DNA of 64,000 nucleotides, taken from NCBI GenBank assembly GCA_946902875.1, contig OX336342.1, positions 13,943,523 through 14,007,522 on the forward strand, given 5' to 3'. Shown here piece after piece: positions 54,151 through 64,000 of the stretch. Position 1 is the first letter of the stretch. The number at the start of each line of letters is the position of its first letter. The notes beneath the pieces are model-generated. The model did not search any database, was not told where the DNA came from, and was given only the letters and a program-made list of their open reading frames with translations. Position numbers and translations under genes: made by a program. The stretch comes from Nematopogon swammerdamellus (taxonomy: Eukaryota > Arthropoda > Insecta > Lepidoptera > Adelidae).

Positions 54151-54438
54151 ATTTTAATGCGAAGAGACGAAAAATCATCAAGTTGCTTTTTACCGACTTA
54201 TTTTCAGCACGGCAATATTCGTGATCAACGGTTGAAAAGGAAAAAAAAAAATAGCAGAATGTCCTTGTATCCAAGCTATTAAAAAAAAAATAAAAAAAAA
54301 TAATTGGATTTTTTTTTTTTTTTTTTTTTCATTTATTAAAGGGTTTGTTTCATTAAATGAAAATGCCAACCCTCTTCATACAACAACAAACATAACACAA
54401 TAAAATAATAGACAACAACAACTTAAAAACTAACCAAA

Positions 54439-54744
54439 CTAATTCGAGCGAGCAGCTCTTTCTTTCATAATAACATTAAACATTATAAACAACTTCGCAG
54501 CACCCTCGGATGCTGGATGAGCCAAATTATCTATATATGGACCTAAACAGAATCGCCCATAATTCAAATGTTTCCTAACTAAATTTCCCCTTGCACATTC
54601 GGTCAAAATATGATATACATCTTCAGGAACTCCGCATAGATCACAATTTGGAGATGATACCTTTTTCATTAAAAAACCAAATTTATTTAAAGGAATGTGA
54701 CCAGATCTTAAACGAAAAGCCACGACAAGACGTTCACGATTCAT
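54439..54744 (-). pseudogene. LINE C-terminal fragment
   Basis: An open 101-codon frame reads LVVAFRLRSGHIPLNKFGF, CDLCGVPEDVYHILTECARG and ends near a T run at 54309-54330 (poly(A) in this orientation). The CDLCG-x(n)-H-x(n)-EC knuckle is typical of jockey/R1-type LINE C-termini. It has no upstream reverse transcriptase here, so it is a 5'-truncated copy. Confidence 0.7.
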
Positions 54745-55859
54745 TTTTAATTTGTAAATAATTGGATGGACGGACGGAATGGAATGGGTGGAAGTGTTGC
54801 CATATGTACGGACTTATCCGTATTAATACGGATTTTCACGCAACAAAGATTTGTATGGAGTACGGATTTTCTATAAAGCTTTTCATAGAAGAAAACACAT
54901 TTATACTGATTTTCCAATTACCTATACGGATTTTTGAAAAACTTATCTGGCAACGCTGGGTGGATTGGATGGTTTTCCGGCTGAAGGACCTGGCATCCAA
55001 GCCAAAAATGAATTAAAAAAAAAAAATGGATGGTTTTCTTTCCGTTTTCGTTTGTTGGTTGGGTTGGGTGGGGTTGCTCGCTTGCTCGAGTTCTAGTCGT
55101 GTGTTTGGTGACTGCTGCTGGGTGATCTGATAAACAATACCTTTATTGACAAATTCGTTATTCTTCCGATTTTGAGCCACCGCCATTTACCGTGCGCCCG
55201 AGCGAGTTATACGCAATAGCAAAAAGGTACACAGCACTTCAGGTATACTGCTATTACACGTGTATTTCGAGAGTATGTCTGGCTATACGTCAGCCTGCGC
55301 TGTAATTTGCTTCTTGATCGACATACCGAGCCATCACTTCCATCTTTCTCACTGTTCGCCGAATGAAGTGTGATCTAAGTATGCAGACCTTGTTAGACAT
55401 TGTTCAAGGTTGAGGAGCAGAAGCAGAATAGAATATAATTATGAGGTAGAGATGCTCTACTAGAGAATGGAACTGCTCAAACAAGGAAATCATCGAAATA
55501 TATGGGTTTGATAAAGGTGTTCGTGTAGTTATGGCCTGAACTCCGAGGTCTGGTAGGACCCTGCAGTTTATGCTGTGATCTCAAAATCTAAATAACCTGA
55601 TCTTTATTATACAAATGTTTTCACACATAGGTATCTAAAAAGTGTATTGATGAAACACATTTTTGGAGGTTTGTATACATTTTTACGATATATCGATTAG
55701 GTACTGTATTGATTGGTGATTGGTTCATCATTAAAACTTAGGCAATGTCATACAATTTGATGCTGATCCGGTTCGCAATATTAAAACTGGCGCGTAGAAA
55801 CACTTTCACATAATATTGCTCTTGTGTAGTGTCTGTGAATAACCCGGGGTGATGTCGCA
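54745..55859. other. Intergenic DNA, no gene recognised
   Basis: It includes a 3'-tail word GACCTGGCATCCAAGCC with poly(A) at 54988-55026 (the same tail recurs at 57966-58000). The remainder is unassigned and AT-rich. Confidence 0.4.
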
Positions 55860-56155
55860 CTGCATACGCATAACGAAAACCCGATCTGTCTCTCTCGCAC
55901 ACGGCCAAGCTTATTAGCGTGACAACAATTGTTATTGTTTTGTTTTTACTACTATTACGAAATATAGTGTGATGTTTTGTTTGAACTCCCCTGTCAGTCA
56001 ACAAAGTCAACCCACGCACATTGTTGTAACTGCTTTATTAGATGTTGGAATAAAATATAAGAAAAATATCTTCTTCATTTAATATAAAAGGTTTTTTTAA
56101 CAATCTGTGTAATATTGTATTGGAGTGAGTACTGTGAATGTGCCAGCTTTATAAC
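55860..56155. repeat. Fragments of the palindromic MITE family
   Basis: CATACGCATAACGAAAACCC with GATCTGTCTC, and later GGAGTGAGTACTGTG with GTGCCAGCTTT, match the centre and arm of the MITE at 29757-29928. They are separated by unrelated DNA. Confidence 0.55.
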
Positions 56156-56169
56156 AATGTTTTCAGTTA

Positions 56170-56284
56170 CGCGGTATACTGAAAGCGACTTAGTTTTATT
56201 TGTCGATGTTTCGTCCCACCCTCTGGGGACATAGGGTGGGACGAAACGTCGACAAATAAAAGTGAGTCACTTTCAGTATACCGC
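56170..56284. repeat. 115-bp palindrome (fold-back MITE)
   Basis: CGCGGTATACTGAAAG, TTTTATTTGTCGATGTTTCG and TCCCACCCT on the left are mirrored by AGGGTGGGACGAAACG, TCGACAAATAAAAG and CTTTCAGTATACCGCG on the right. The loop is only about 10 bases. Confidence 0.85.
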
Positions 56285-57189
56285 GTATAGACCGTCACCA
56301 CCGTAGTATTTTTTTGGAAAAAGCTTTCATAATTGAAATGTGAAATCAGTTCCAATAAATCGATTTGAGAGTATTTGAGATGTTCAAATGAAAACGTTCA
56401 TGCATGGTGGTGAGACTTGCTTACTTGAGCTGTGATATTAGCATATTGTGTGCTCTCCAAATCTATGTTCATGTTTTTGTATGTGGTGGCAACACAAAAA
56501 TACAAATTGTGTGTGTTGTGACACCGGAGTTGGCTTCCATTCTGAGTGTAGAAAGAATTGTATGAATGTGTTGTGGTAATGTATGGCATTTGGTTATTTA
56601 GACTGTAGCGCCATCTCACAGCATGGTTGTGAATCTTTGTTGCCTCTTCGTTGTGAACCGTTGTAGGCGGTTATCGATCTTTCATGCAGTTGTGGCTACG
56701 GTTGCTACAAATGTAAAGTGAAGTACAATGTATGTACGTTATGTACCTACATAACATACAGGGAACGCTGTGTCTACAATTTTAAATGTAACTGCTGATA
56801 TTGTGACTAACTGTTATTAAACATACCTGTATGTGTATGTCTCTTGCTTTGTTATTTTTAAATATACAGGTAATTTGGTTACCCGAAATTGTAATGGTGA
56901 TGCTGACGACGTTCCCAATCATCCACACTAGTGAAGCTACTAGAGATGGAAAAGAACACTAAATCTAAGTAATTTTAATAAGATGTTACTTTACCCTGAG
57001 AACAAATTTAACTATGTTCTTTTACCTGCGGGAGTGCTCAAGGGTTACTTTACTTTGCTACCCTAGTCCTACCCATGTCCTACATACATATTAGAGACGA
57101 GACACAATAGTTACTTACTTATGCCTACATCAGTTCATTATTCACATTCTTCAAGAACAGAAACAAACAAGGTTCCGCGCCGCAGCCCG
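56285..57189. other. Upstream region of importin alpha
   Basis: AT-rich DNA with no recognised exon or repeat. At 56725-56765 a short GTACATACATTGTA-like stretch is partly palindromic. Confidence 0.35.
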
Positions 57190-57432
57190 CGGTGTAATGT
57201 AACGTAGTAACCTATTTGCGACGCGCGCGACTGCACTGCTCGCTCGCAGTCACAGAGAACTGACATAAGTTACTCTATGGAACTGACGGACTGATGCATG
57301 TGCCGGCACGTCCGTCGCGTGCGCCGTGCGTTCTTTGAGAACACGTTCTTATGTCAACTCAGTCAGCTGTCAGTTCTCTGCGAGCGAGCAGTCGCCCGTG
57401 TCGCACGCACGTTAGTACTTTACATTACACCA
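57190..57432. repeat. GC-rich inverted repeat before importin alpha
   Basis: GTAATGTAACGTAGTAACC, GCGACTGCACTGCTCGCTCG and AGAGAACTGACATA on the left are mirrored by TGTCAGTTCTCTGCGAGC, GAGCAGTCGCCC and TACTTTACATTAC on the right. It is about 240 bp long. Its end lies 220 bp before the importin alpha ATG, so it overlaps the region where the promoter should be. Confidence 0.7.
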
Positions 57433-57651
57433 AGAACAGTGAGGGCCTCCACACGACGGCACAGCGCGGCGCGTGCGTTCTTTTAAGAACTTGTTCCATT
57501 CCATGTGTTACATTCCATGTTACATGTTATAACGGTCATCTCTGGAAGCTACAGGCAAAAGCGAATTTTTCAATAAAATAAAATATGCCCAGAGGTAAAG
57601 TTAGTTTCTCACTAAATAAATAAGTATAAAACATACACTGTTGCATTGCAG

Positions 57652-60600
57652 ATGTCTGGAGGGCACAAGCATCGTTATAAGAACGCAGGGTTGAGCGCAG
57701 ACGAGCTGCGGCGGAGACGCGAGGAGGAGGGGGTGCAGCTACGCAAGCAGAAACGCGAGCAGCAGCTCTTCAAGCGGCGTAACGTCAACCTTCCAATATC
57801 CAGTGCTATTAGTCCTAATGTACGTGTTGAGTCTTCTACTAGCGTCTGGGAAGTTAAGTCTGCAGAGTGAAAACCTTTACCCCTCTGAAAAGGCTAAGGC
57901 AATCATTGAATTATTTCAATGACGGCAATGTTTGAAACATAATGAGTTGCCTGAAGTTCGCAGTGGACCTGGCATCCAAGCCATTAATAAAAAAATCAAT
58001 AAAAATGAAATAACAATGATCAAAGGGGGAAGCACTGACATGGCACCTAGTTCACCCGGTGTTATGGGCTGACATCACGGACGTTGTAGGTGATGTAGCC
58101 AAACGTGTCAGTTTCCATAAAAATAAAAAAAAAACCTAAAGCCAATGGTTGCAAATGACTATGTCTAATCCTTAGCATTTTGTCATATCGATGGCTTAAT
58201 CTGCAAATCGGACAACTCACTTTTGGGTAATTTTACAGGAGAGCGAAAAAACTGATTGATGAAAAATGAGACAACTCCCAGATGAAGTTCAAATTCACCA
58301 TTTTACACTTTCGGAAAATCGTCCAACCCCAATACCAAATTATGTGAAGGTTATATTGCTTACAATCGTAAGCACTGTCAAAAATAATACTTTATAGTGA
58401 TAGATCTACTTACCGAGCACTCAATGCACACACAACAATGTCTTACACAGTAATATTAGAATTTTTAAGAATATTTTTCTATGCTATACAAACGCACAGC
58501 TCTGTCACCAACAGCGGAGTTGTCACAATTTCGGTGTTGCAACCAATATGGGATGGAGTTGCAATATATTTGTGCGGTCTGTATTTTCTGAAACTTAGGA
58601 TTTTCGGAGTTGATAGCTTTACAAGAATATAGATAATATTTAGACCAATAAAACGACATCAAAATGTCCATACCCCCCAAAAATGGAGTTGTCTGATTTG
58701 CAGATTAAGCCATCGATATAACTGATGGGCAATGTGACATGTGAATGTGAGCTTGTCTAAAATTGTTATGGATTAAAAGAATAAACACAAGACATGAAGT
58801 GTCTAATTGAAGAAATTGATAAAATAAATGTAATGTCAATCTGAACACAGGATAACTTCTTCTCTGATGATGTCTTAGCCAAAATAATTATATTGACTAT
58901 CTCCATACACTAGTTTGAAAGATTTTAAAAATTAGTCCCAACTCTAATCAAATCACACTACTAAAATGAAACTAGAGAGTTTGGACCTTTGATATAAAAA
59001 AAAATATATATTTTTTTAGCCCTTGTTTGTTTTTAGCTTTAACTTTCATATGTACTTATGTATGATTAGTTGTGACTAAAATTATTATCCTCAATATCCT
59101 AGTGCATAATATTTGCTAAATTTTTCATTACATACATCCATACATACAAAGCAAGCGCACATTGTATCCCGAAAATCAGGGTACCTAAGCAGAGTAATAT
59201 TTGCAGTGCTACAAGAACTAAGGTAAATACAGCACAACACCGTCCACCACATTTGGCAAAGTATTATATATATTATAGGACAAGATAACTATCAAGCAGC
59301 ACATAAGGCACAAAGACCCACCTGCTGCTGTGCATGACTCGGTGAAAGGAATTTTTCTTTATACTAATAAACTGTATGATTTCAGGACGAATATGGGGTA
59401 TCGTCATCGGACGACATCACCGAAGCTATGGTCGCCGCTCTCGATAGTCCCAATCTTCAAGATCAAATTATGGTGACACAGAAGTTTAGGAAATTGCTTA
59501 GCAAGGAGCCAAACCCGCCTATTGACGAAGTTATAGCGACAGGCATAGTTCCTAAGTTTGTACAATTTCTAAGAGACAATAACAATCCCACTTTACAGGT
59601 AATTATAATTTTTCGCACTATTCTTTAGAAATATTACAAGTCACTTTTTATTATGTGGTAGTGAGACGAGTGCATTCAACTTTACTGTCATTGCGACCTC
59701 GACTTTTTCAGATAGATTGGGCCTTTCCCCGCTTATATAGTTCGTCCTGAATTTCTACCTTCTGTAAGAAGTGCAGAATGTTTTGAGGAGCAATATGTTT
59801 TATATCTTCTGGCTGCATTGAATGTGTGTCCCACCAGTCAGATACTTCTTTTGTGGATCAGCAGTCCACAGTCGCATAGAAGGTGTCCTCTTCTTCACAA
59901 CACAACCTGCATACCTCTGTCTCCGACAATCCCTTCCTGTTGGTATGTTTGGTTAATATCCCTTCCCAAGGTGTTTGTTGTAGTTGCAGTGTCCCAATAG
60001 GGCTCGTGTGAGTACCCCAAGTTGGAAGTTTTCTGGCTTATATTTAGTAGGTCGAATGCTATCTTGCTAGAATCCTATTATAAGGATTCGAAGTAAATCG
60101 AAAAAGCCTTCGTCGCCTTACGATTTACGGCCACACACAGCACAAGGCCGGGTATTTGCGTTCTTGTATCGAGCTGTTTTGCACTCTAGCGCTGATAGAC
60201 AATATGCATCGATATGCGCTTCGCAATATTATGTTTATTTAGTTTTTTTTTGTATGTAAACGAGCATGGGTGGCTGTGCCGAGAATGGTGCAGTTGACAG
60301 AGCCAAAATCACCTCTCCTCGCGAAACCACGCTCAGTTAGGTGCAACAAATGTCACAAATAAGATATATGCTTTTCACCTTAATTGACCCTACTTTCATA
60401 TCTTCCATTGACCTCTGACGTGTCGGCGGGACAGCATATGTCCCGGCGACGCGAGTGACCTTTGGCATTGCAATACACGCTCTTTTAATATGGGGACAAA
60501 TTATACTTCTAAAAAAAGGTGAAGTTATGCTCTTCTTGAAATGATTCACTTTGTCGCCAAGCTAGAGCACAGAGCAGAGATCTATTCAGTTGTTTTCGAG

Positions 60601-62684
60601 CAGTGGCGACGAACGTACATGTTCGCGCGCGAATACGCCGCGACCCCGCCCCGATTATAAATGATTTTTGGTGTTTTTAGTCATTAGTTTGTTGTCTGTG
60701 TGTATAAATTCGAAAGAATACAACATTTATGAAGTGAACGTTTTTATCCATTGGCGAATGTGTAAAATCGAAACAAAACATAAGCTCTCTATATTTGGTA
60801 AGTGAAATGTTCGTGCAATGTTCAACTCACAATTTGGAATCAAAACAAAAGTCAGAGCACTAAAAGTTTAGATCTATTTGTAGCTCATTTTGTAAGGATT
60901 ACAACCATGCTTAATTTGCAATAGGCGATCATATTTTTTTTTTCTAAAAAAAATTTTTTTCTCCTTGCGCAATAGGGAGGCAGTTCGCGCGCGGCGCCGA
61001 CATTCGAAGGGTTAAATAGTGTTCACATTAAACCCTAGGTTTACGTGCAGATGAGGTGATTTAACACCGTCAGCGCCATGTGTATCATTTCTGATACACA
61101 GTGTTATAACCTTGTGTATCAGAAATGATACACACGACTAGTTTTGTCTTGCAATTTATGTATCAGAAATGAGCACGCTTTTCATACATTGTGTATGGGG
61201 GAAAAAAAGCCCTGGCCTAGGCGAGTTTCCCGGTACATTTGGCCTGCAGATCTATTGATTAGATAATGAGTAATTTTAGATTGGAGTTTTTATTTGCAAA
61301 ATCTATGAAAATCAAACATAAGTCAAATGAAAGAATGTTGAACAACTAACTAATGAATCGCATTGAAGCATTTTTGGCACATTATGACTTCATACACCGA
61401 ACATTTTGTGTAAACTTCTGCAGGTTCCACACACTTTTCATCAATATTTTTTCCCTTTCTTCCTTATTTTTTGTAGCATTCGGCATATCGACCTCGCATT
61501 TTTTTCGACGGATTGCGGATATTTAGGATGAAATAATGTTTTTCAGCATGCTCATGCTCCTGCATTTCTTACATTTTCATTGCCAGTCAGGTCCACACGC
61601 GCTCTTTTCAGCATGGGCATTATGATTTCCCTCTAAAGTCGGTAATGGTAAGCTTCTTATCTCTGGTATTCTCACAGTACATAAAAAGAAAAAAAAGAAG
61701 GTTTGGAAAAGAAAAAGTAAGAAATATGTGTTTATCAAAAATGATAATAAAGAATAGTGGGAAAGAATAGTGAAGCTAAAACTTTCTCACAGGCCAGTGT
61801 ATCATATATGATACACAGCTGGAAAATGGGAAAATTTTCAGGAAAAATAAAAGTTTCATATATACCCAAGTTCAGGAATTCATAATCTACAAGAATAAAT
61901 CATAAAAAAAAATTCGCCAAATTTTGAAGAATTTGCAAAATGGGCTTGGCGCTGAGGGTGTTAAGTGCGATCCAAGTAGCATTATATTGATTGACACCCT
62001 CTACTGCCAATGGGCCCGGATATGTTCGGTAAAGCCATCGCAAACTTAGTTCAACACATTCATATCATCTTAAATGGTTATAGACGAAATAGGTTATAGT
62101 TCAACACCTTCATTAATTCAGATTCATACCAGACGATACCTACCTACATTTTTAATTATTGAATGTGCAGTTCAAATGAACAACTTTAACGTTTGTAATT
62201 TTCCAAAATCTCATAAAGAATTTTATAATCCCCATACATAATGAGTTGCGGAGTGCTTGTTGTGAGCTTCAAAATCACCTTACAACTGTTAGTTACCTAA
62301 TACCTTAGTTACTGTTGAATCAACCTGTATATTAATTTGTTTTTCACTTAATGCGCTCATGCGATTAGCATAAGTTGCATCTGGAGGCACTAAGATGCAC
62401 CGAGTATAGGTACATAATACAATGATTGAATGAGTGTTTCAATGCTGACTGGTGCAGTACGAAGCGGCGTGGGCGCTCACGAACATAGCATCGGGTTCAT
62501 CAGAGCAGACACGTGTGGTGGTCGAGTGCGGCGCGGCGAACGTATTCGTGGAGCTGCTGAGCGCGCCAGGCACTGGCGACGACGTGCGCGAGCAGGCCGT
62601 GTGGGCTCTCGGCAACGTCGCCGGTGACTCGCCGCGCTTCCGCGATCACGTACTCGCTATTGGCGTGCTGCCTCCTCTACTGCA
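57652..62684 (+). CDS. Kap-alpha1: Importin alpha, Kap-alpha1/KPNA1 type (5' part)
   Basis: Importin alpha links nuclear-localisation-signal cargo to importin beta for nuclear import. Three coding exons are visible: 57652-57819, 59386-59598 and 62458-62684, giving 202 codons plus two bases with matching phases; the rest (about 320 residues) lies beyond 64000. Exon 1 carries the importin-beta-binding domain ([38 protein letters not shown]). Exon 2 has [10 protein letters not shown] and [16 protein letters not shown]; exon 3 has two ARM-repeat cores, [14 protein letters not shown] and [15 protein letters not shown]. The wording favours the KPNA1/5/6 subtype. An AG directly precedes the ATG, so a non-coding first exon upstream is likely. 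Exon 1 could also be read through its donor for 16 codons to a stop at 57868. Confidence 0.93.
57960..58135 (+). mobile_element. Retroelement tail and 5S-like SINE tail
   Basis: A poly(A) tail after GACCTGGCATCCAAGCC at 57966-57995 is followed by a 5'-truncated 5S-like SINE (GGGGAAGCACTGACATGG, GGTGTTATGGGCTGACATC, GATGTAGCCAAACGTGTC, poly A). It lies in importin alpha intron 1. Confidence 0.7.
58186..58720. mobile_element. 535-bp MITE with TA-flanked ends
   Basis: TATCGATGGCTTAATCTGC with AAATCGGACAACTC at the left is mirrored at the right by GAGTTGTCTGATTTGC with AGATTAAGCCATCGATA. The inverted ends are about 45 bp. There is no coding capacity. It lies in importin alpha intron 1. Confidence 0.8.
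59128..59350 (-). mobile_element. LINE-like 3' end with ATAC tail
   Basis: A degenerate copy of the repeat at 11660-11995 (GTATCCCGAAAATCAGGG, CAGCACAACACCGTCCACC, CCCACCTGCTGCTGTGC). It stops about 35 bases before importin alpha exon 2. Confidence 0.65.
59690..60020 (-). repeat. Possible LINE C-terminal remnant
   Basis: On the minus strand, broken frames give words such as [10 protein letters not shown] and [11 protein letters not shown], resembling the zinc-knuckle end of RNase H-containing LINEs. It is very degenerate, and the assignment is weak. Confidence 0.35.
60252..60345 (-). repeat. LINE 3' tail fragment
   Basis: Reverse copy of the tail at 2379-2472: GAGCATGGGTGGCTGTGCCG, GTGCAGTTGACAGAGCC, CTCGCGAAACCACGCTCAG. 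The poly(A) tail is seen as T at 60242-60250. Confidence 0.75.
60346..61060. other. Importin alpha intron 2, first part
   Basis: Mixed composition. A GC-rich patch at 60600-60660 (GTTCGCGCGCGAATACGCCG) contains a short palindrome. No exon is recognised. Confidence 0.35.
61065..61960. mobile_element. piggyBac-like MITE, TTAA flanked
   Basis: TTAA at 61061-61064 is followed by CACCGTCAGCGCCA. The right end is TGGCGCTGAGGGTG followed by TTAA (61961-61964). The TTAA duplication and short inverted ends are the piggyBac pattern. Near the ends, the palindromic word GTGTATCA-N4-TGATACAC occurs at 61079-61101, 61114-61132 and 61797-61817. No transposase is encoded. Confidence 0.8.
61985..62105 (+). 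mobile_element. Old 3' remnant of R2-like element
   Basis: CACCCTCTACTGCCAATGGG, CCGGATATGTTCGGTAAAGC and CATCGCAAACTTAG match the 3' UTR at 48430-48495. It then continues AAATGGTTATAGACGAAATAG, shared with the remnant near 39080-39120. Confidence 0.7.
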
Positions 62685-62839
62685 GTATGTTTATATTTTT
62701 TATTATTATGTACATTCATTCATCCTTTTACATATTATACAGTTGTGCAAAAATGCAAAAACATGCCTAAAATTAATATAAAAATTTGCAGAGTTAGTTA
62801 TTATTATTACTTATTTATTGCGCTAGCATAACCCCAAGT

Positions 62840-63837
62840 TCATTGTAGCCGGCTCTACCAAACGGAAGTACTGACATAGCGCCTAGTTAATCAAGGTGTT
62901 ATGGTCTGACATCAACTGTGTAATAGGCAGTGGCGTGCACAGACATTCGAGACCGGGTAGGCAGGCAACAATTAAGATTCAAAATAAGTACTTAATTTAG
63001 AAACAAGTTGAATTCATTTTATTTTTTACCTCAGCCCGGTTTTCATCTCTTACATCTTCTTCATGTCCACATGAAGATGTTCTGTCCAGCAGATTATTTT
63101 TTTTTCAATGCACCTCAGATATCCATAAAATGAATAAATTTTAATTAACTACACAATGTCACAAATACAGATACTAAGGGTGACTTTTAAAAACGCCTTT
63201 TGAGTGATTTAAACAGAACCAATCTCAATAAAGAGTGTGCAGTGCAGTGCCGTATATAGACTACAAAAAGATGAAATAGAAATAAGTAGAGAAGAGGGGC
63301 GGTACTTTTCTTATTTGTAAACTAAGTCAATGAGCCTATCCTTTTGTAAATATATTATAACACTTCTTTATAAACTGTACCAGACAATTGCCCCGCCGCG
63401 CCGGCGCGCGCGCGGGAACGATGCTAGACCAGCTACACTACACCTACGTTACGAGGCATTGTTGTTGTGTTAGTGAAAGGCAGTCCTGCCCTGGCGTACT
63501 AAATCGCGCATCGAAACACGCATACACACGCAAAATTCCAGCATATAATGACGCAGGATTTGAGTAATAGTGTGAGTGACCACCAGGCAGTCGTGTTGTG
63601 TGCTTTTGCCGCGCGGTGGCGTTGCGTCCGCGCGAGTGGGTCCGCCGAGAGGGAGGAGTGCGCGCCAATTTTAAATCATACGTTTTGTCGTGAACTCGAG
63701 TAGTTCTATATGTTTTAATTTGATTGTTTGGGTAGGTGGAATTGGGACTTTAACTCAGGGTAGGCAGTGCTTTTCTGCCTTTATGGGATGCACGCCCCTG
63801 GTAATAGGTGATGCAGCCAACCTTGTTACCTTAAAAA
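62840..63837 (+). mobile_element. SINE fragment split by hAT element
   Basis: The left part 62840-62927 (CATTGTAGCCGGCTCTACC, TGGTCTGACATCAACTGTG) and the right part 63809-63837 (TGATGCAGCCAACC, then poly A) together form the body and tail of the 5S-like SINE family. The hAT insertion separates them. Confidence 0.7.
62928..63800. mobile_element. 873-bp non-autonomous hAT element
   Basis: It begins CAGTGGCGTGCAC and ends GTGCACGCCCCTG-type (GATGCACGCCCCTG). The 8-bp duplication GTAATAGG lies on both sides (62920-62927 and 63801-63808). The interior has a GC-rich stretch at 63390-63430 and 63600-63665 and no transposase. It lies in the importin alpha intron after exon 3. Confidence 0.88.
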
Positions 63838-64000
63838 AATTATGAGCGGTTCTTGAGTTATACAGGGTGACTGTTAATTCTGCGTATTCCTGATAGATAA
63901 AGCAATGCACATTATATGCATTACACAAATGTAAATACTTTTTTATATTTTTGTGAAAAAACAGACTAACTTGAACATGTTACAAAAATAAAAAAACTAC

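Noticed and set aside
57298..57581. Overlapping frames upstream of importin alpha
   Set aside because: They run through the GC-rich inverted repeat and have no splice connection to the importin alpha frame.
63444..63668. A 74-residue minus-strand frame
   Set aside because: It lies wholly within the non-autonomous hAT element and has an Arg/Thr/Ser-rich sequence with no recognisable motif.

Overview
The window looks like a gene-containing but transposon-crowded stretch of a lepidopteran (moth or butterfly) genome. The evidence is spliced eukaryotic genes with short exons and GT/AG introns, AT-rich introns, and many copies of repeats that I recognise as typical of Lepidoptera: SINEs, LINE 3' ends with ATGT tails, and hAT, piggyBac-like and TA-flanked MITEs. 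There is no bacterial or organellar signature. I cannot name the species.

Six conserved genes are readable, all by exon-level homology recognised by eye. In order: NMD3 (minus, 10942 to 2496, C-terminus beyond the left edge); a lambda-crystallin / L-gulonate 3-dehydrogenase (CRYL1-like, plus, 14637-25250, complete, 319 aa); ribosomal protein L24 (minus, 32128 to 26530, complete, 154 aa); MIX23/CCDC58 (plus, 34319-39556, 137 aa); a UPF0389/FAM162-like single-pass membrane protein (minus, 42890 to 41570, 129 aa); and importin alpha of the Kap-alpha1/KPNA1 type (plus, from 57652, running off the right edge). They form three divergent pairs: NMD3/CRYL1, RpL24/MIX23 and UPF0389/importin alpha. NMD3, RpL24 and importin alpha belong to ribosome supply and nuclear transport; MIX23 is mitochondrial and UPF0389 probably is; CRYL1 is a cytosolic NAD-dependent dehydrogenase. 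They look like ordinary unlinked housekeeping genes, not a pathway cluster.

Introns and intergenic DNA are almost entirely mobile-element debris. Main items: a LINE reverse-transcriptase pseudogene (1240-2470) inside the NMD3 gene; a 5S-rRNA-like SINE family (full copy 27707-28085); a tRNA-headed SINE family (5048-5475, 21215-21520, 36645-36955); a LINE in MIX23 intron 2 (35480-38640) holding a 1.5 kb hAT element with an 8-bp target duplication, itself carrying further insertions; and, 100 bp upstream of the UPF0389 start codon, a 7.2 kb segment bounded by about 50-bp terminal inverted repeats (42991-50214). That segment carries a P-element/THAP9-like transposase remnant, three roughly 0.5 kb tandem repeats and, inside the third, a nearly intact R2-like retrotransposon (restriction-like endonuclease type) with a 26-bp perfect fold-back at its 5' junction. 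A 232-bp MITE at 697-928 looks like an internal-deletion derivative of the 7.2 kb element. In the importin alpha gene lie a TTAA-flanked piggyBac-like MITE (61065-61960) and a hAT element inside a SINE (62928-63800).

I found no CRISPR array, prokaryotic system, bona fide rRNA gene or bona fide tRNA gene. Exon boundaries were set by reading frames and splice consensus only; no transcript or database search was available.
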